From an uncultured Pseudohongiella sp. (GTDB lineage: Bacteria; Pseudomonadota; Gammaproteobacteria; Pseudomonadales; Pseudohongiellaceae), in assembly GCA_902597095.1 (NCBI GenBank), contig CACJWK010000003.1, forward strand, positions 80,766 to 144,765: 64,000 nucleotides of DNA, given 5' to 3'. Positions 63,996 to 64,000 of the stretch are shown here, one piece after another. The first letter of the stretch is position 1. Each line of letters starts with the position of its first letter. Both the position numbers and the translations under genes were made by a program. Under the pieces are notes generated by a model, which saw only the letters and a program-made list of their open reading frames with translations, did no database searches and had not been told where the DNA came from.

Positions 63996-64000
63996 ACTAG

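Overview
The window is about 54% GC by eye and reads as the chromosome of a free-living, aerobic gammaproteobacterium, probably marine and oligotrophic. The evidence is gene order: mreB-mreC-mreD-maf-rng-yhdP, gatC-gatA-gatB, rhlB-moeB-prmC-prfA-hemA, and divergent lolB-ispE are typical gammaproteobacterial neighbourhoods, and pal and lolB indicate a Gram-negative envelope. No prophage, insertion sequence, CRISPR array, rRNA or tRNA gene was recognised. I cannot name the genus.

Left part (1-18,000). After the end of a VOC-family gene, a small membrane-protein gene broken by an in-frame TGA, a DUF2237 gene, a LOG-family gene and a zinc membrane peptidase, the sequence is dominated by acyl-CoA metabolism. 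A minus-strand operon (9790 to 2975) encodes thiolase, a bifunctional enoyl-CoA hydratase/3-hydroxyacyl-CoA dehydrogenase, a zinc alcohol dehydrogenase and a large/small pair of acyl-CoA dehydrogenases. A further acyl-CoA dehydrogenase is divergent (10034). A second minus-strand block (17960 to 12948) holds another large/small acyl-CoA dehydrogenase pair, a histidine phosphatase, an APH-type kinase and an SDR. This set resembles the 4-phospho-acyl-CoA route for 4-hydroxy acids. A two-gene, split version of the membrane spermidine-synthase-like family lies between the blocks.

Middle part (18,000-42,500). This is accessory and mixed: pal with its own terminator, an HSL-type esterase, an Lnb/DUF4105 membrane protein, an exported protein of unknown function, a ThDP enzyme facing a sodium/solute symporter, an amidohydrolase-HAD pair, a thioesterase, a mini-lipoprotein, a patatin-like protein, an MFS transporter, a pyridine-nucleotide oxidoreductase-SelD fusion, a TPR protein, a glutaminyl cyclase-YjbQ-aminopeptidase operon, HinT, and an operon of a class II aldolase-SDR fusion with mtnA that could form a salvage shunt for 5-deoxy-pentoses or 5-methylthioribose. 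A lone ExbD, a TetR regulator and a DUF445 protein complete it.

Right part (42,500-64,000). This is core: cell shape (mreBCD), RNase G, Maf, the large AsmA-like YhdP, the tRNA-dependent amidotransferase GatCAB, RhlB, a MoeB/ThiF-type enzyme, release factor 1 with its methylase, glutamyl-tRNA reductase, a TPR lipoprotein, LolB and IspE. The ispE reading frame is broken by one extra G in a run of seven, so the essential kinase is not encoded as one open frame in this copy.

Best leads: the aldolase/SDR-mtnA operon, the kinase/phosphatase/SDR/acyl-CoA dehydrogenase cluster, the broken ispE, the TGA-interrupted membrane-protein gene and the SelD fusion.
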